DNA of 64,000 nucleotides from the NCBI GenBank assembly GCA_965222835.1, contig CBDCUQ010000004.1:992001-1056000 (forward strand), in the 5' to 3' direction. The notes under the pieces are model-generated. The model searched no databases. It worked only from the letters and a program-made list of their open reading frames with translations, and was not told the DNA's origin. Each line of letters starts with the position of its first letter. The stretch's first letter is position 1. The DNA is from CBDCUQ01 sp965222835. Lineage in GTDB: Bacteria > Pseudomonadota > Alphaproteobacteria > Rhizobiales > Hyphomicrobiaceae. Below, piece after piece: positions 26,589 to 36,471 of this stretch. A program made the translations under genes and the position numbers.

Positions 26589-27653
26589 ATGGATGCCGTT
26601 TCGGATTGCGCCAACGCGAGCAAACCATCCCTCACGCATTTCGATCATTTTCCCGACGCGTTGCTTGATGCGCCCGCATCCGAGCTTTGGCGTCACCTTC
26701 CTGGTCCGTCGCTGTTCCACCTGCGCGGACGGGATCGTCAACCGGTCTTTATCAGCGTTCTTCTCCATGGCAACGAGACCACCGGATGGGAGACCATGCA
26801 GGCCGTGCTGAAGCAGCATCGCGCGACGGGATTACCGCGTTCTCTTCTCTTATTTGTCGGGAATGTCGCCGCGGGGAAAGCCGGTGTGCGCACGCTGCCA
26901 GACCAATCCGATTACAACCGTACCTGGCCCGGAACGCTCCTGCCGCAGACGCCCGAAGCCGCTCTCTTGGCGCATGTGGTTGAGACGGTCGCCCGTCATG
27001 AACCGTTTGCGAGCATCGATATACACAACAACACTGGCAACAATCCGCACTATGCCTGTATCAATATTCTTGACGACAGGTATCTGCATCTGGCGCGCTT
27101 GTTCAGCCGCACGGTCGTCTACTTTAAGAAACCGGAGGGGGTCCAATCCGCGGCAATGGCAAGGGTGTGCCCGGCTGTTACCGTCGAATGCGGGCGGCCG
27201 GGTGTGACGAGCGGTGTCGAGCATGCCGCAGAGTTCGTGAGTGCGGTGCTCCACCTGTCACACTTTCCGGAGCACCCGGTTCCGGACGAGGATCTCGATC
27301 TCATGCAAACGTTTGCAATTTTGAAGGTTCCGGCCGGTGCGAGCGTCTCATGGAACGGGAGTGAGGCGGATTTTCGTTTGCGCGGCGATCTCGACAAATT
27401 GAACTTTTCCGAGCTGTGTGCCGGGGAATCGTTTGGATCGCTTGGTGATGGCAGTGACCAGCGGCTTGAAGTTCTTTCGGGGTGCGAGACGGAGGTTGAC
27501 GTGTCATATTTCGAATACCGTGACGGTCAGATTCTGTTGTCGCAGCCAGCGATTCCCGCCATGCTGACGCTTGATCCTAATGCTGTTCGTCTCGATTGCC
27601 TTGGCTATCTTATGCATCGCATCCGCCGGAACGGAGATCGCGTCATCGAGTAG
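26589..27653 (+). CDS. M14-type zinc carboxypeptidase/deacylase paired with ATP-grasp ligase
   Basis: A 354-residue protein of the M14 group (succinylglutamate desuccinylase/aspartoacylase-like). Zinc ligands are His60 and Glu63 in LHGNET and His146 in SIDIHNN; Glu200 in VTVECG is the likely catalytic base. A C-terminal beta-rich part follows after residue 250. The next gene, 53 bases downstream, encodes an ATP-grasp ligase. Such M14/ATP-grasp pairs have been proposed to make and trim small peptides or modify amino groups, but substrate and product are not known to me. Confidence 0.8.
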   Translation: MDAVSDCANASKPSLTHFDHFPDALLDAPASELWRHLPGPSLFHLRGRDRQPVFISVLLHGNETTGWETMQAVLKQHRATGLPRSLLLFVGNVAAGKAGVRTLPDQSDYNRTWPGTLLPQTPEAALLAHVVETVARHEPFASIDIHNNTGNNPHYACINILDDRYLHLARLFSRTVVYFKKPEGVQSAAMARVCPAVTVECGRPGVTSGVEHAAEFVSAVLHLSHFPEHPVPDEDLDLMQTFAILKVPAGASVSWNGSEADFRLRGDLDKLNFSELCAGESFGSLGDGSDQRLEVLSGCETEVDVSYFEYRDGQILLSQPAIPAMLTLDPNAVRLDCLGYLMHRIRRNGDRVIE

Positions 27654-27706
27654 GACATTGGCGGTCATGTGCGGGCCGCCTCTCTAGATTGCGAGAGGGA
27701 AGAGGC

Positions 27707-29296
27707 ATGTCAGCGACCATCTACCCGCCGGCTATATGCGATCCCGATGCGCCAGCAACGGAAGATGAGCTGGCGCGCTTCGGTGCCTTGCAGGCAGGCT
27801 TTGGGACAGCGTTTGGCAACATCTTCGAAGATCCGCTGGTGCCGCGTACGGTGGTGATCGTTCCCAGTCTCACTCTCGATCAGGAGGTGATGGCGCGGAT
27901 CACAGGTGTGCATCACTACGAAGAGCGCATGCTGTGCTTGTTATTGCTGTTGCGGCTGCCGCGGACCCGGGTGATCTACCTCACCAGCACGCCGATTCAC
28001 GAGGCGATTATCGACTACTATTTGCATTTGCTTCCGGGCGTTCCGGGCCGCCATGCGCGTAGCCGGCTGACGTTGCTCAGTTGCAGTGATGGATCGCCGC
28101 GCCCACTCACGCGGAAAATTCTTGAACGTCCGATGCTGTTGGAACAGATCCGTCAAGCGATTCCGGATCCGGACTCGTCACACATAACGTGCTTTACGGT
28201 ATCTGGACTTGAGCGGCGGCTGGCGGTCGAGCTTGGTCTTCCCGTCTATGGCTGTGATCCGGCGCTTTCCTACTGGGGGACAAAAAGCGGTTCGCGGCGG
28301 ATTTTCCGTGATGCGGGGCTCGACATTCCGGAGGGGTTCGAGGATCTCGAGAGCGCGGACGATATCGCGCGGGCGGTGATTGAGCTTAAGCGCATGCGGC
28401 CGGACCTCAACAAGGCCGTTGTCAAAATAAATGAAGGGTTCTCGGGCGAAGGGAATGCCGTCTTCGACCTCAGAAAAGCGCCGTCGGGAACGCAACTGGT
28501 GCCGTGGGTTCAAAGCAAGTTGGAGGAGCTCGTGTTCGAAGCCCCGGGGATGACCTGGGAGCTCTACCAGAAGAAGTTCCGCGCGATGGGCGGCGTGCTC
28601 GAAGCCTTCATCCGAGGTGAGTCGAAGCGGTCGCCCTCGGTTCAGTTTCGCGTTGATCCGATGGGCCATCTCGACACCATTTCAACGCACGACCAGGTGC
28701 TTGGCGGACAGAACGCGCAGATCTTCCTGGGGTGCCGGTTTCCGGCCGATCGCGACTACCGGCTCGATATTCAAGATGCTGCAAAGGCTGCTGCTGAAAT
28801 CCTAACGGCCAAAGGTGCCTTGGGCCGATTTGGTGTCGATTTTATTTCGATCAAGGAGGGCGACGCCTGGCGCCACTATGCGATCGAGATCAACCTGCGC
28901 AAAGGCGGGACAACACATCCGTTCTTGATGCTGCAGTTTTTGACGGACGGGACCTACAACGAAGAAACAGGCGAGTTTCTGACGCCTTCAGAACGGCCGC
29001 GGTGCTACTATGCGACCGATAATCTCGAATCGGCTGCGTATCGTGGACTGACACCGGATCAGCTGATTGACATTGCTGTCGTCAATGGGCTGCACTTTCA
29101 TGCCTCGACCGGTGAAGGCGTGGCCTTTCATTTGATCGGTGCGCTGTGTGAGTTCGGTAAGCTCGGCATTGTGAGCATTGGCGAAACCTATGGGCGGGCG
29201 AACGCGCTCTATGAGCGCTCGGTCGATGTGCTAGATCATGCCACTATGGGGCGGAGGGACAAGGCGGATTCGCGAGGCGAGGTTTCCCGGGGTTGA
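27707..29296 (+). CDS. ATP-grasp peptide ligase, PGM1-like
   Basis: A 529-residue ATP-grasp enzyme. The first 190 residues form an N-terminal domain; the ATP-grasp core runs from about YWGTKSGSRRIFRDAG through NKAVVKINEGFSGEGN to the metal-binding GRFGVDFISI and YAIEINLRKGG. The C-terminal part (STGEGVAFHLIGAL, FGKLGIVSIGET) resembles the PGM1 C-terminal domain of peptide ligases. The ATG at 27707 follows a purine-rich site (GAGGGAAGAGG); an upstream in-frame start lies inside the M14 gene. It probably joins an amino acid or peptide to an unknown acceptor. Confidence 0.8.
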   Translation: MSATIYPPAICDPDAPATEDELARFGALQAGFGTAFGNIFEDPLVPRTVVIVPSLTLDQEVMARITGVHHYEERMLCLLLLLRLPRTRVIYLTSTPIHEAIIDYYLHLLPGVPGRHARSRLTLLSCSDGSPRPLTRKILERPMLLEQIRQAIPDPDSSHITCFTVSGLERRLAVELGLPVYGCDPALSYWGTKSGSRRIFRDAGLDIPEGFEDLESADDIARAVIELKRMRPDLNKAVVKINEGFSGEGNAVFDLRKAPSGTQLVPWVQSKLEELVFEAPGMTWELYQKKFRAMGGVLEAFIRGESKRSPSVQFRVDPMGHLDTISTHDQVLGGQNAQIFLGCRFPADRDYRLDIQDAAKAAAEILTAKGALGRFGVDFISIKEGDAWRHYAIEINLRKGGTTHPFLMLQFLTDGTYNEETGEFLTPSERPRCYYATDNLESAAYRGLTPDQLIDIAVVNGLHFHASTGEGVAFHLIGALCEFGKLGIVSIGETYGRANALYERSVDVLDHATMGRRDKADSRGEVSRG

Positions 29297-29347
29297 GGTT
29301 TGTTCCGGTGACGCGTTTTGAGTGAATGACAGGCGGGTAAAGAGTGC

Positions 29348-32326
29348 ATGGTCGAGAGTGAAAACGTGGACGTGGGCCAAGACGCGCTAGGCGATGGCCT
29401 GGGGGCACCCTTCCACGCCCGTATCCGCGCTTGGCCGGCGGCTCTTACTCAATCAGCACGCCAGGAATATCAAGCTTTCGTTGATGAGGTGCGGAGTGAT
29501 GCCGGCCGGGACCGGCTTTGCGCGGTTCTCCAGGACGCGAATGTTGAGAAGCTTGTGGCCGGCGTGTTTCAGGGATCGCCTTTTCTGCGCGGGTTGATTG
29601 TCCGCGATTCCGAACGGCTTGAGCGCATCCTGGCCACAGCCCCTGACGCGCATTTTGACCAACTCTGCGCTCAGCTTGACGAGAGGATTGCGGGGACGCA
29701 AACGCTGGATGAGGCGATGCGCGCTGTGCGGCAATTCAAATCTGAAGCCGCGCTTCTTATCGCGCTTGCCGACATAGCGGATGTCTGGCCGGTGCTTCGG
29801 GTCACCGAGGCGATAACGGCGACAGCGGATCGGGCGCTGGCTGCCGGTGTCCGTTTTCTTTTTCGGGAGGCGACGGCAAAGGGTGATTGGCTTCCGGAGA
29901 CCGCGGACCGGCCGGAAGACGGTTCGGGCTACATCGTGCTCGGCATGGGCAAGCAAGGGGCCTACGAGCTCAACTATTCGTCCGATATCGATCTTATCGT
30001 GTTTTATGAGAAAGAGCGGGCGCGGTTACGGGATGGTCTTGAGACGCAAGCGTTCTTTGTTCGACTGACACGCGATCTGGTCCGGTTTATGGACGAGCGG
30101 ACGGCGGATGGCTACGTGTTTCGCACGGACTTGCGGCTCCGGCCGGATGCGGGTGCCACGCAGATTGCGCTCTCTACAGAAGCGGCGCTTCTCTACTACG
30201 AGAGTTTCGGTCAGAATTGGGAGCGAGCGGCGTTGATCAAAGCGCGTCCGGTCGCCGGGGATATCGAGGCCGGTGCGAACCTGCTGGCGGAGCTGGCGCC
30301 CTTCATCTGGCGAAAGTCTCTCGACTTTGCGTCCATTGCCGACATTCACGCGATGAAGCGGCAGATCCATGCCTTCCGTGGGTTGGGTGGCATTTCTGTT
30401 GCCGGGCACAACGTCAAGCTTGGAGCTGGCGGTATTCGCGAGATTGAATTCTTTGCGCAGACCCAGCAGCTGATCGCGGGTGGCCGTCAGCGTAATTTGC
30501 GGGTTCGCCGGACATTGGATGCGCTTTCGACGCTTGTCGAAAATGGTTGGATTGAAGACGACGTTCGCGCCGATCTTGAGGATGCGTACCTCTATTTGCG
30601 GCGTATCGAGCATCGGCTGCAGATGGTGAATGATGATCAGACGCACGAGTTGCCCGCCGATGCGGAGGCGCTGGCGCGGTTCGCGGTGTTTGCGGGTTAT
30701 GCGGATACGGCGGCCTTATCCGCCGACATTACGGGTATGCTTAAGCGTGTGCAAAGTCACTATGGTGTCCTGTTTGAGGACAGCCCGGAGCTGACGGCGG
30801 CCGGTGAAAACTTGGTGTTTGCGGGCGAGGATGACGATCCAGGAACCGTGGCCACGCTGAAGTCTATGGGCTTCACGCGGCCGGATCACGTGTTGGGCGC
30901 GGTGCGGGCCTGGCATCACGGACGGTATGCCGCGGTGCGCTCACCGCGCTCGCGCGAACTTCTGACGGAAGTGCAGCCGAGCCTGATCGCTGCGCTTGCG
31001 GATACGGCGGACCCGGACGGGGCTTTTACGAGCTTCGATCGCTTTGTTGCGGAACTGCCGGCAGGTGTGCAGCTCTTCTCCCTCCTTAAAGCCAATCCCA
31101 ATCTGTTGCGGCTTGTCGCGAATATTATGGGTACGGCGCCGCGTCTCGCGCGTATCCTGTCGCGGCGGCGACGGTTGCTGGATGCCGTTATAGATCCGAT
31201 GACATTTTCGACCGTGCCGGCGGACGATGAGCTCGATGCGTTGATTGCGGAGGAGTTGGCTGAGGCGCAAGACGTGCAAGCGATGCTGGATCAGGCGCGG
31301 GTGGTCGGCAGCGAACAGGCGTTCTTAATCGGGGTGCGCATTCTTTCGGGTACGGTCAATGCGAGTCAGGCGGGAACGCTCTATGCGCGTCTGGCCGACC
31401 GCCTGGTTGAGGCTCTACAGATTGAGGCTGAGAACGAACAAGTGGGTGCGCACGGGAAAGTTCCAGGCGGTGCGGCCGCTGTCGTTGCGATGGGAAAGCT
31501 TGGCGGCCGGGAGATGACCGCGTCCTCCGATATCGATCTCATTCTCGTTTATGATTTCGACCCTTCGGCGCAGGAATCGGATGGGCCGCGGGGCCTGGCG
31601 CCGAGCCAGTACTACGCGCGTCTCACGCAACGGCTGATTACAGCGCTATCGGCACCCACGGCGGAGGGCACGCTTTATGAGGTCGATATGCGCCTGCGCC
31701 CGTCCGGGCAGATGGGGCCGGTGGCCACGCGGCTTTCGAGTTTTGTTGAGTATCAGGAGAAGGAGGCCTGGACCTGGGAGCATATGGCGTTGACGCGCGC
31801 GCGCGTGGTGACAGGGCCGCCCCCTCTTCGTGCCGCGGTCGAGGCCGCGATCCACCATACGCTGGTGCAGCCGCGGGAGCGGTCCAAGATTGTCGGCGAT
31901 GTGCTTGATATGCGACAGCGTATTGAAAAGGAAAAGGGCACCACGAACATTTGGGATCTCAAGCAGGTGCGCGGCGGCTTGGTCGATCTCGAATTCATTG
32001 CGCAGTTCTTACAAATCACGAACGCGGCGACCGATCCCGAAATCCTTGATCAGACCACGTTGGGGGCGCTGCAAAAACTCGGAGCAGCGGGTGTTCTGGC
32101 GCCTGAGGATACCGAGCGCCTGATTGCGGCCGGCCGGCTTATTCATGATCTCATGCAGATTCTCCGGCTTTGTCTTGATGGTCCGTTCAATCCGGAAACC
32201 GCCCCGCGGGGATTGAAGGAGCTTCTGGCGCGGGCCGGTGATAGTCCGGATTTTGCTGCGCTTGAAGTGAAGCTTAAGTCGGCGCTTTCCGATGTCTCGG
32301 GACTTTTCGATAAACTGATCCGGTGA
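29348..32326 (+). CDS. glnE: Glutamine synthetase adenylyltransferase/deadenylylase
   Basis: A 992-residue bifunctional enzyme that adds AMP to, and removes AMP from, glutamine synthetase in response to PII. It contains two nucleotidyltransferase domains, each with the paired-Asp motif: LGMGKQGAYELNYSSDIDLI (about residue 197) and MGKLGGREMTASSDIDLI (about residue 714), and a helical linker between them. C-terminal KQVRGGLVDLEFIAQFL is also typical. Order degP-regulator-kinase-glnE is one I recall from other Hyphomicrobiales; here the M14/ATP-grasp pair lies between kinase and glnE. Confidence 0.95.
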   Translation: MVESENVDVGQDALGDGLGAPFHARIRAWPAALTQSARQEYQAFVDEVRSDAGRDRLCAVLQDANVEKLVAGVFQGSPFLRGLIVRDSERLERILATAPDAHFDQLCAQLDERIAGTQTLDEAMRAVRQFKSEAALLIALADIADVWPVLRVTEAITATADRALAAGVRFLFREATAKGDWLPETADRPEDGSGYIVLGMGKQGAYELNYSSDIDLIVFYEKERARLRDGLETQAFFVRLTRDLVRFMDERTADGYVFRTDLRLRPDAGATQIALSTEAALLYYESFGQNWERAALIKARPVAGDIEAGANLLAELAPFIWRKSLDFASIADIHAMKRQIHAFRGLGGISVAGHNVKLGAGGIREIEFFAQTQQLIAGGRQRNLRVRRTLDALSTLVENGWIEDDVRADLEDAYLYLRRIEHRLQMVNDDQTHELPADAEALARFAVFAGYADTAALSADITGMLKRVQSHYGVLFEDSPELTAAGENLVFAGEDDDPGTVATLKSMGFTRPDHVLGAVRAWHHGRYAAVRSPRSRELLTEVQPSLIAALADTADPDGAFTSFDRFVAELPAGVQLFSLLKANPNLLRLVANIMGTAPRLARILSRRRRLLDAVIDPMTFSTVPADDELDALIAEELAEAQDVQAMLDQARVVGSEQAFLIGVRILSGTVNASQAGTLYARLADRLVEALQIEAENEQVGAHGKVPGGAAAVVAMGKLGGREMTASSDIDLILVYDFDPSAQESDGPRGLAPSQYYARLTQRLITALSAPTAEGTLYEVDMRLRPSGQMGPVATRLSSFVEYQEKEAWTWEHMALTRARVVTGPPPLRAAVEAAIHHTLVQPRERSKIVGDVLDMRQRIEKEKGTTNIWDLKQVRGGLVDLEFIAQFLQITNAATDPEILDQTTLGALQKLGAAGVLAPEDTERLIAAGRLIHDLMQILRLCLDGPFNPETAPRGLKELLARAGDSPDFAALEVKLKSALSDVSGLFDKLIR

Positions 32327-32408
32327 CGATTGGTGCAGCGTTCTGTTAGGTTCGCCGTGCTTTGCACTTTGCAGTAGGGCGGACGTTTGGGGCCGGGGAG
32401 TCCTCGAG

Positions 32409-34073
32409 TTGGATACAAGGGAACTGAAATACGACGCGTTTGTGAGTTACCGGCGGTCTGATGGTACACCGATCGCACGTTGGGTTCGATCAGCTTTGCA
32501 GGGATTTCGTCCGCCCCGCCGGCTTCGTGAGCGTTACAATCGAAAGCTCAAGGTCTACCTCGACACGGTCTACGAACGTGGCACGGCTGATTTCTATGGA
32601 CGAACGATCCGGCCCGCGCTCATGGCGTCGCGATGGTTGGTCATAGTGGCAACGCCGGATGCGGTTGTGCGCGGTGATGGATCGGATGACTGGATTCTTC
32701 GCGAGGTTAGGGACTTTGGCGACGGCCCTAATGGCAGCAACGTTATTGTCGTTCGCGGCAAAGGTGCTTTCGATGACCCGCTGCCGGCCAACCTCCGTGC
32801 GCGTTTTCCTCATGTGCAGATCGTCGATTTGCGGGGAGCCGGACGCTTTTGGTTTTTGAATCCGCTGAAAGCCAGCCGGATTTCAAACGAGCTGCTCAAG
32901 CTGGTCGCGCCGCTCCTCGATGTTTCGCAAGAGGACATGCCGCAATTGCGCCAGGAGGAGGAACGGCGCCAGCAAGCGCGTCTTGGCCTCACGTTTGGGG
33001 GCGCGACAGCGGTTGGCGTGGCTGTGGTGACGCTTGCCATATTCGCACTTGTCAGCCGGTATCAAGCAGAGGCCGCGCTCAAAGATAGTATCTATTCATT
33101 GTCGCAACTCGTCCGACAGAGCTACGTCGCGCCGAAGATCAAGCAGTCTGGCATCAGTGGAAGCGGACAAATCGCATCCCGCGGTTGTGATTTGCTGGCT
33201 CATTTGGATGGCGGAGCGGGCGCGCGCACCCCCCCGGAGATTGCTTCCTTGTGCCTGGTTGTGCAAGGTGATGGTCGGCTCGAGCAGCGTGAGTACGATC
33301 TGGCGGAAGCGAACTACAGAAAAGGTCTGCAATTGATTGAGGTCGCGTTGGCCGCCGAACCCAACGAGCGCTTGGCGGACGCCGGTCTCCAAGTTAGGGA
33401 TGCGTTGATCCGACTTTATGATGCAAAGGCCGATAGGAAAGCGCAGAACCTTGCGTTGGAGGGTCTTGTCGCGGAATGCGAAAGGCTCATGACGGCGTCA
33501 AGGGTAGCGGCGGATGGGCATACTTTGAACGCGCCGTACTATGAAGATCGTGTGGGGCTTCGCGTGCGCATTGGAAAGGCCAAACTGTCGCTCGCCGGTT
33601 TGGCTGCAGAACAAAATCAGCAGGCGAGGGAAGCAAAGCTACTTGCGCAGTCGAGCGAAGCTTTTGGCGAAGCGTTGGCGTTGGCGGCCGAGTCGCATGG
33701 GGCGACTGGCGTCGTGGATGAGCGGGTTCTTAGCCTGAAAGAGAACTTGGCGGCGACTGAAACCGAGTTGGCAGGGCTTGCGCAAAAGCGTAAAGCTCAT
33801 GAGAGCCTCAAGCGCCATCTTGACCGCGCGATCGACCTCCGGCGGGATATTGTTCGTATTGCGAAGGATCACACGCGCAACATCGCATTGCTTGTCCGGC
33901 TCTTGGCGTATGCAGGCGCGATCGAGACCGATTCAGACGGTCGCGTGCGTTTTTTTGGCGAGGCCCGCGAGCATCTTCAGTCTGCCATTGTCAGCGGTAG
34001 GATCTCCCATAAGGAGGCGGAAGAGTTGCGCAGGTTGGTTCGCCCGGCTAATAATGGGGCTACGACGCCATGA
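32409..34073 (+). CDS. TIR-domain protein with membrane helix and helical repeat region
   Basis: A 554-residue protein with a TTG start 8 bases after GGGGAG. Residues 7-150 form a TIR domain: YDAFVSYRRSDG at the start, ASRWLVIVATPDA for the central strand, and W95-x3-E99 (WILRE), the position of the catalytic Glu in NAD-cleaving TIRs. One membrane helix spans about 192-215. The rest (220-554) is helical and TPR-like. The stop overlaps the next gene (ATGA). The TIR domain would lie in the cytoplasm and the repeats outside. NAD cleavage or signalling is inferred; the trigger is unknown. Confidence 0.78.
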   Translation: MDTRELKYDAFVSYRRSDGTPIARWVRSALQGFRPPRRLRERYNRKLKVYLDTVYERGTADFYGRTIRPALMASRWLVIVATPDAVVRGDGSDDWILREVRDFGDGPNGSNVIVVRGKGAFDDPLPANLRARFPHVQIVDLRGAGRFWFLNPLKASRISNELLKLVAPLLDVSQEDMPQLRQEEERRQQARLGLTFGGATAVGVAVVTLAIFALVSRYQAEAALKDSIYSLSQLVRQSYVAPKIKQSGISGSGQIASRGCDLLAHLDGGAGARTPPEIASLCLVVQGDGRLEQREYDLAEANYRKGLQLIEVALAAEPNERLADAGLQVRDALIRLYDAKADRKAQNLALEGLVAECERLMTASRVAADGHTLNAPYYEDRVGLRVRIGKAKLSLAGLAAEQNQQAREAKLLAQSSEAFGEALALAAESHGATGVVDERVLSLKENLAATETELAGLAQKRKAHESLKRHLDRAIDLRRDIVRIAKDHTRNIALLVRLLAYAGAIETDSDGRVRFFGEAREHLQSAIVSGRISHKEAEELRRLVRPANNGATTP

Positions 34074-34753
34074 CGGGGTGGTCGTTTATCAAGAGCTTTG
34101 TTGGGGCTTTCGTTCTGTGCCTTGCGGGGCTTGGGGCAGTCGGCTTTGCGGCCTCCCAATGGTTTGTCGCGCAACCAAAGGAACGTTTTCTCACGCCTTA
34201 CATGGAAATGACGATGGCGGACGGCTGGCGTTGCCAATGGGACGGCACGGAAGGTGTATGTCAGAAACGTTTGGAAGGACAGGAAAGGGACCGGGCTGCT
34301 ATCGCAATTTTTACAGCGAAGTATCGCGGTCCTATGGACGCGTTTGCTTGCTACGAGCAAGAATTGCGACGACCGCGAACATTGGACGGGCGCGAGGGAT
34401 CGCGTCCGGTGCGATCAACACTCGAACATCTGCAAATGCGGAGAATTGGGACGTACACGTGGATGGATGGCCTCGTGTTTCAGTCTGAAATTGCGAACTA
34501 CTTCACGCAGTATCTTGCGACTATGACATCTCGTATTGCTATACTCGTCACTTTTTCTGTGCATCGTAAGCACCTTGATGCTCATTTGAGCGATGTCGAA
34601 AGCATGATCGATAAAATTCGAATTTACGAACCTGGTGGTACGGCCCCGTACAATGTCGGGGACGCGGTAAATCAGTGCGGCGGAGAGCCGATTGTTGACG
34701 GCTACGCAAAGGCGTCGGACGAGGCGCCTGGCGTGGAACGCGCGCAGCCGTAG
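34070..34753 (+). CDS. Membrane-anchored unknown protein coupled to the TIR gene
   Basis: A 227-residue protein that starts inside the stop of the TIR gene. It has one N-terminal membrane helix (SFVGAFVLCLAGLGAVGFAAS, about residues 9-29) and a periplasmic domain with several cysteines (WRCQWDGTEGVCQKR; FACYEQEL; NQCGGEP). I recognise no family. The coupling and shared membrane topology make it the probable partner, sensor or inhibitor of the TIR protein. Codon use is less GC-rich than in flanking genes, which may point to transfer. Confidence 0.7.
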   Translation: MTGWSFIKSFVGAFVLCLAGLGAVGFAASQWFVAQPKERFLTPYMEMTMADGWRCQWDGTEGVCQKRLEGQERDRAAIAIFTAKYRGPMDAFACYEQELRRPRTLDGREGSRPVRSTLEHLQMRRIGTYTWMDGLVFQSEIANYFTQYLATMTSRIAILVTFSVHRKHLDAHLSDVESMIDKIRIYEPGGTAPYNVGDAVNQCGGEPIVDGYAKASDEAPGVERAQP

Positions 34754-34884
34754 GGTGGTTCGGGCCTGTATCTCTTTCTAGAGCACAAAATTTTGGAGTC
34801 GGGCGACGGGTTTTGGGGGGCTCCGCCGTTGTGCGGTGAGAGGGGGCGTTGCGCCCCATCGCGCAAGTCAGTGGGAGGCTCGCT

Positions 34885-35712
34885 ATGTTTCATGGATTTC
34901 ATATCTTTTCGGGTATTGTTGTGATGGCCGCGTTGTCAGCACCGGCCAGTGCCGGTCCGGTGGCGCCTTTTTCGGGAGAAGCGCTGGGTTCGCCCGCTCA
35001 ATCTCAGATATGGCGCGTGGCCAGCCGACGGACGTCGAGTCTCAAGAGGCTCGACGCGGACAAAGACGGTACGCTGACCAAGGAGGAATATCTCCGGCCC
35101 AAGAAACGTGAATTCGGCAAACTTGATACCAACAAAGATGGTGGCCTCGATCTTGGAGAGCTTTCGGAGCAAGCCAAGCAACGCAGCACGTACAGCACCA
35201 AGCGATACATGAAGCGGCTGGATGCGGATGGGGATGGCAGAATTACGCTTTCGGAGTTCGAAGTTGGGCCGCGCGCACGATTCGCAGAACGCGACCTCAA
35301 TTCGGACGGCACAATTACGGCGGACGAGCGCTCGTCCAGGCGCCGGAGCTTTTTTAGCTGGGCGACGCTGGGGTGGGGTAAAGCCAAGAAGAGCTCACGC
35401 CGCAAAAAGCCGGATCCGACGCTGGAGAGCATGCTTGCGGCGACAAAGGCCGAGTTCCAGCGGCTTGATGGCAATGCGGATGGCGTGATCGATTTTGCCG
35501 AGGCCGGGAAAGAACAGGCCGAACGCGCGGCGCGTGCGGGTGTGCGTGCGATGCATCGGTTGGATGCTGACAAGAATCAGACCGTGAGCGAGGCCGAGTT
35601 CACGGCGAAATCTCAGCAACGCTTTCAGACATTGGACCTTGATAGCGATGGATCGATAACGGCAGCTGATCTTCCGCCGTACCAAAGGGCGGCGTGGGCC
35701 CGTCGGCGGTAG
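34885..35712 (+). CDS. Secreted protein with seven EF-hand loops
   Basis: A 275-residue protein with a signal peptide (HIFSGIVVMAALSAPASAGP). Seven calcium-binding loops are visible in order: DADKDGTLTKEE, DTNKDGGLDLGE, DADGDGRITLSE, DLNSDGTITADE, DGNADGVIDFAE, DADKNQTVSEAE and DLDSDGSITAAD. A basic Ser/Lys/Arg linker splits the set after the fourth. The ATG at 34885 has GGGAGG in front; an upstream TTG would spoil the signal peptide. It precedes an ECF sigma operon and may sense calcium or metal outside. Confidence 0.85.
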   Translation: MFHGFHIFSGIVVMAALSAPASAGPVAPFSGEALGSPAQSQIWRVASRRTSSLKRLDADKDGTLTKEEYLRPKKREFGKLDTNKDGGLDLGELSEQAKQRSTYSTKRYMKRLDADGDGRITLSEFEVGPRARFAERDLNSDGTITADERSSRRRSFFSWATLGWGKAKKSSRRKKPDPTLESMLAATKAEFQRLDGNADGVIDFAEAGKEQAERAARAGVRAMHRLDADKNQTVSEAEFTAKSQQRFQTLDLDSDGSITAADLPPYQRAAWARRR

Positions 35713-35767
35713 CGTTGGCGGACAAAGTGTTCGATAACGGCATGTCATCATAAGAACGGGGCATGCC

Positions 35768-36388
35768 GTGGGGGCTCATACGAGCGGGCCCGGCGGCCGC
35801 ATAGGCACCGGGTCCGTCGACGATGACAGTGATGGGGCGCTGCTGGCACGTGTGGCCGGTGGCGACCTTTTGGCGTATCGGGCTCTTGTCGACCGGCACC
35901 TTGGCGGGATTGTTGGCATTGGGCGGAGTTTGTTGAGAGACGCGGCGGAAGCGGAGGATATTGCGCAGGAGACCCTGATCCGGTTGTGGCGGAATGCGGC
36001 GACGATTGAGATCGGGGACAAAGACGGAGGTCTTAAGCCATGGTTGGGCCGGGTCGCGCGGAATCTCGCAATCGACCGCTTGCGCGGCGCCAAGCGTGTT
36101 CAGCTTGTCGACGAGGTACCGGATCAGCCTGTTCCCGCCGTACAGACACGCGAACTCGAAGAGGCAGATACGGCGCAGCGCGTCGCAGGCGCGATCGCAG
36201 AGCTTTCGGAGAATCAGCGGCTGGCTCTTACCCTTTTTCACTACCAAGGCCACAGCCAGCGCGAGATCGCGGAAGTTCTGGGCGTCTCTCAAGAGGCCGT
36301 GGAATCGCTTCTCGCCAGGGCCCGGCGTGCGCTGAAGGGAAAGCTCCAGGCTACGTGGCGCGAGTTCATCGAGGAAAACGGGTCATGA
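35768..36388 (+). CDS. ECF-type RNA polymerase sigma factor
   Basis: A 206-residue ECF sigma factor with a GTG start. Region 2 is clear (ALVDRHLGGIVGIGRSLLRD, AEAEDIAQETLIRLWRNA) and region 4 contains LSENQRLALTLFHYQGHSQREIAEVLGVS. It should direct polymerase to stress genes, most likely including its own operon. An anti-sigma-like gene and a periplasmic metal-sensor-like gene follow, and the secreted EF-hand gene precedes, so the signal is probably a cation. Confidence 0.9.
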   Translation: MGAHTSGPGGRIGTGSVDDDSDGALLARVAGGDLLAYRALVDRHLGGIVGIGRSLLRDAAEAEDIAQETLIRLWRNAATIEIGDKDGGLKPWLGRVARNLAIDRLRGAKRVQLVDEVPDQPVPAVQTRELEEADTAQRVAGAIAELSENQRLALTLFHYQGHSQREIAEVLGVSQEAVESLLARARRALKGKLQATWREFIEENGS

Positions 36389-36471
36389 GACGCGGACATT
36401 ACAGAGCCGAGCGGTTTGGTCATGGCGCGACTGTCGTGAGGGCCAGCCGCACCCGGAGGACGAGATAGGAC

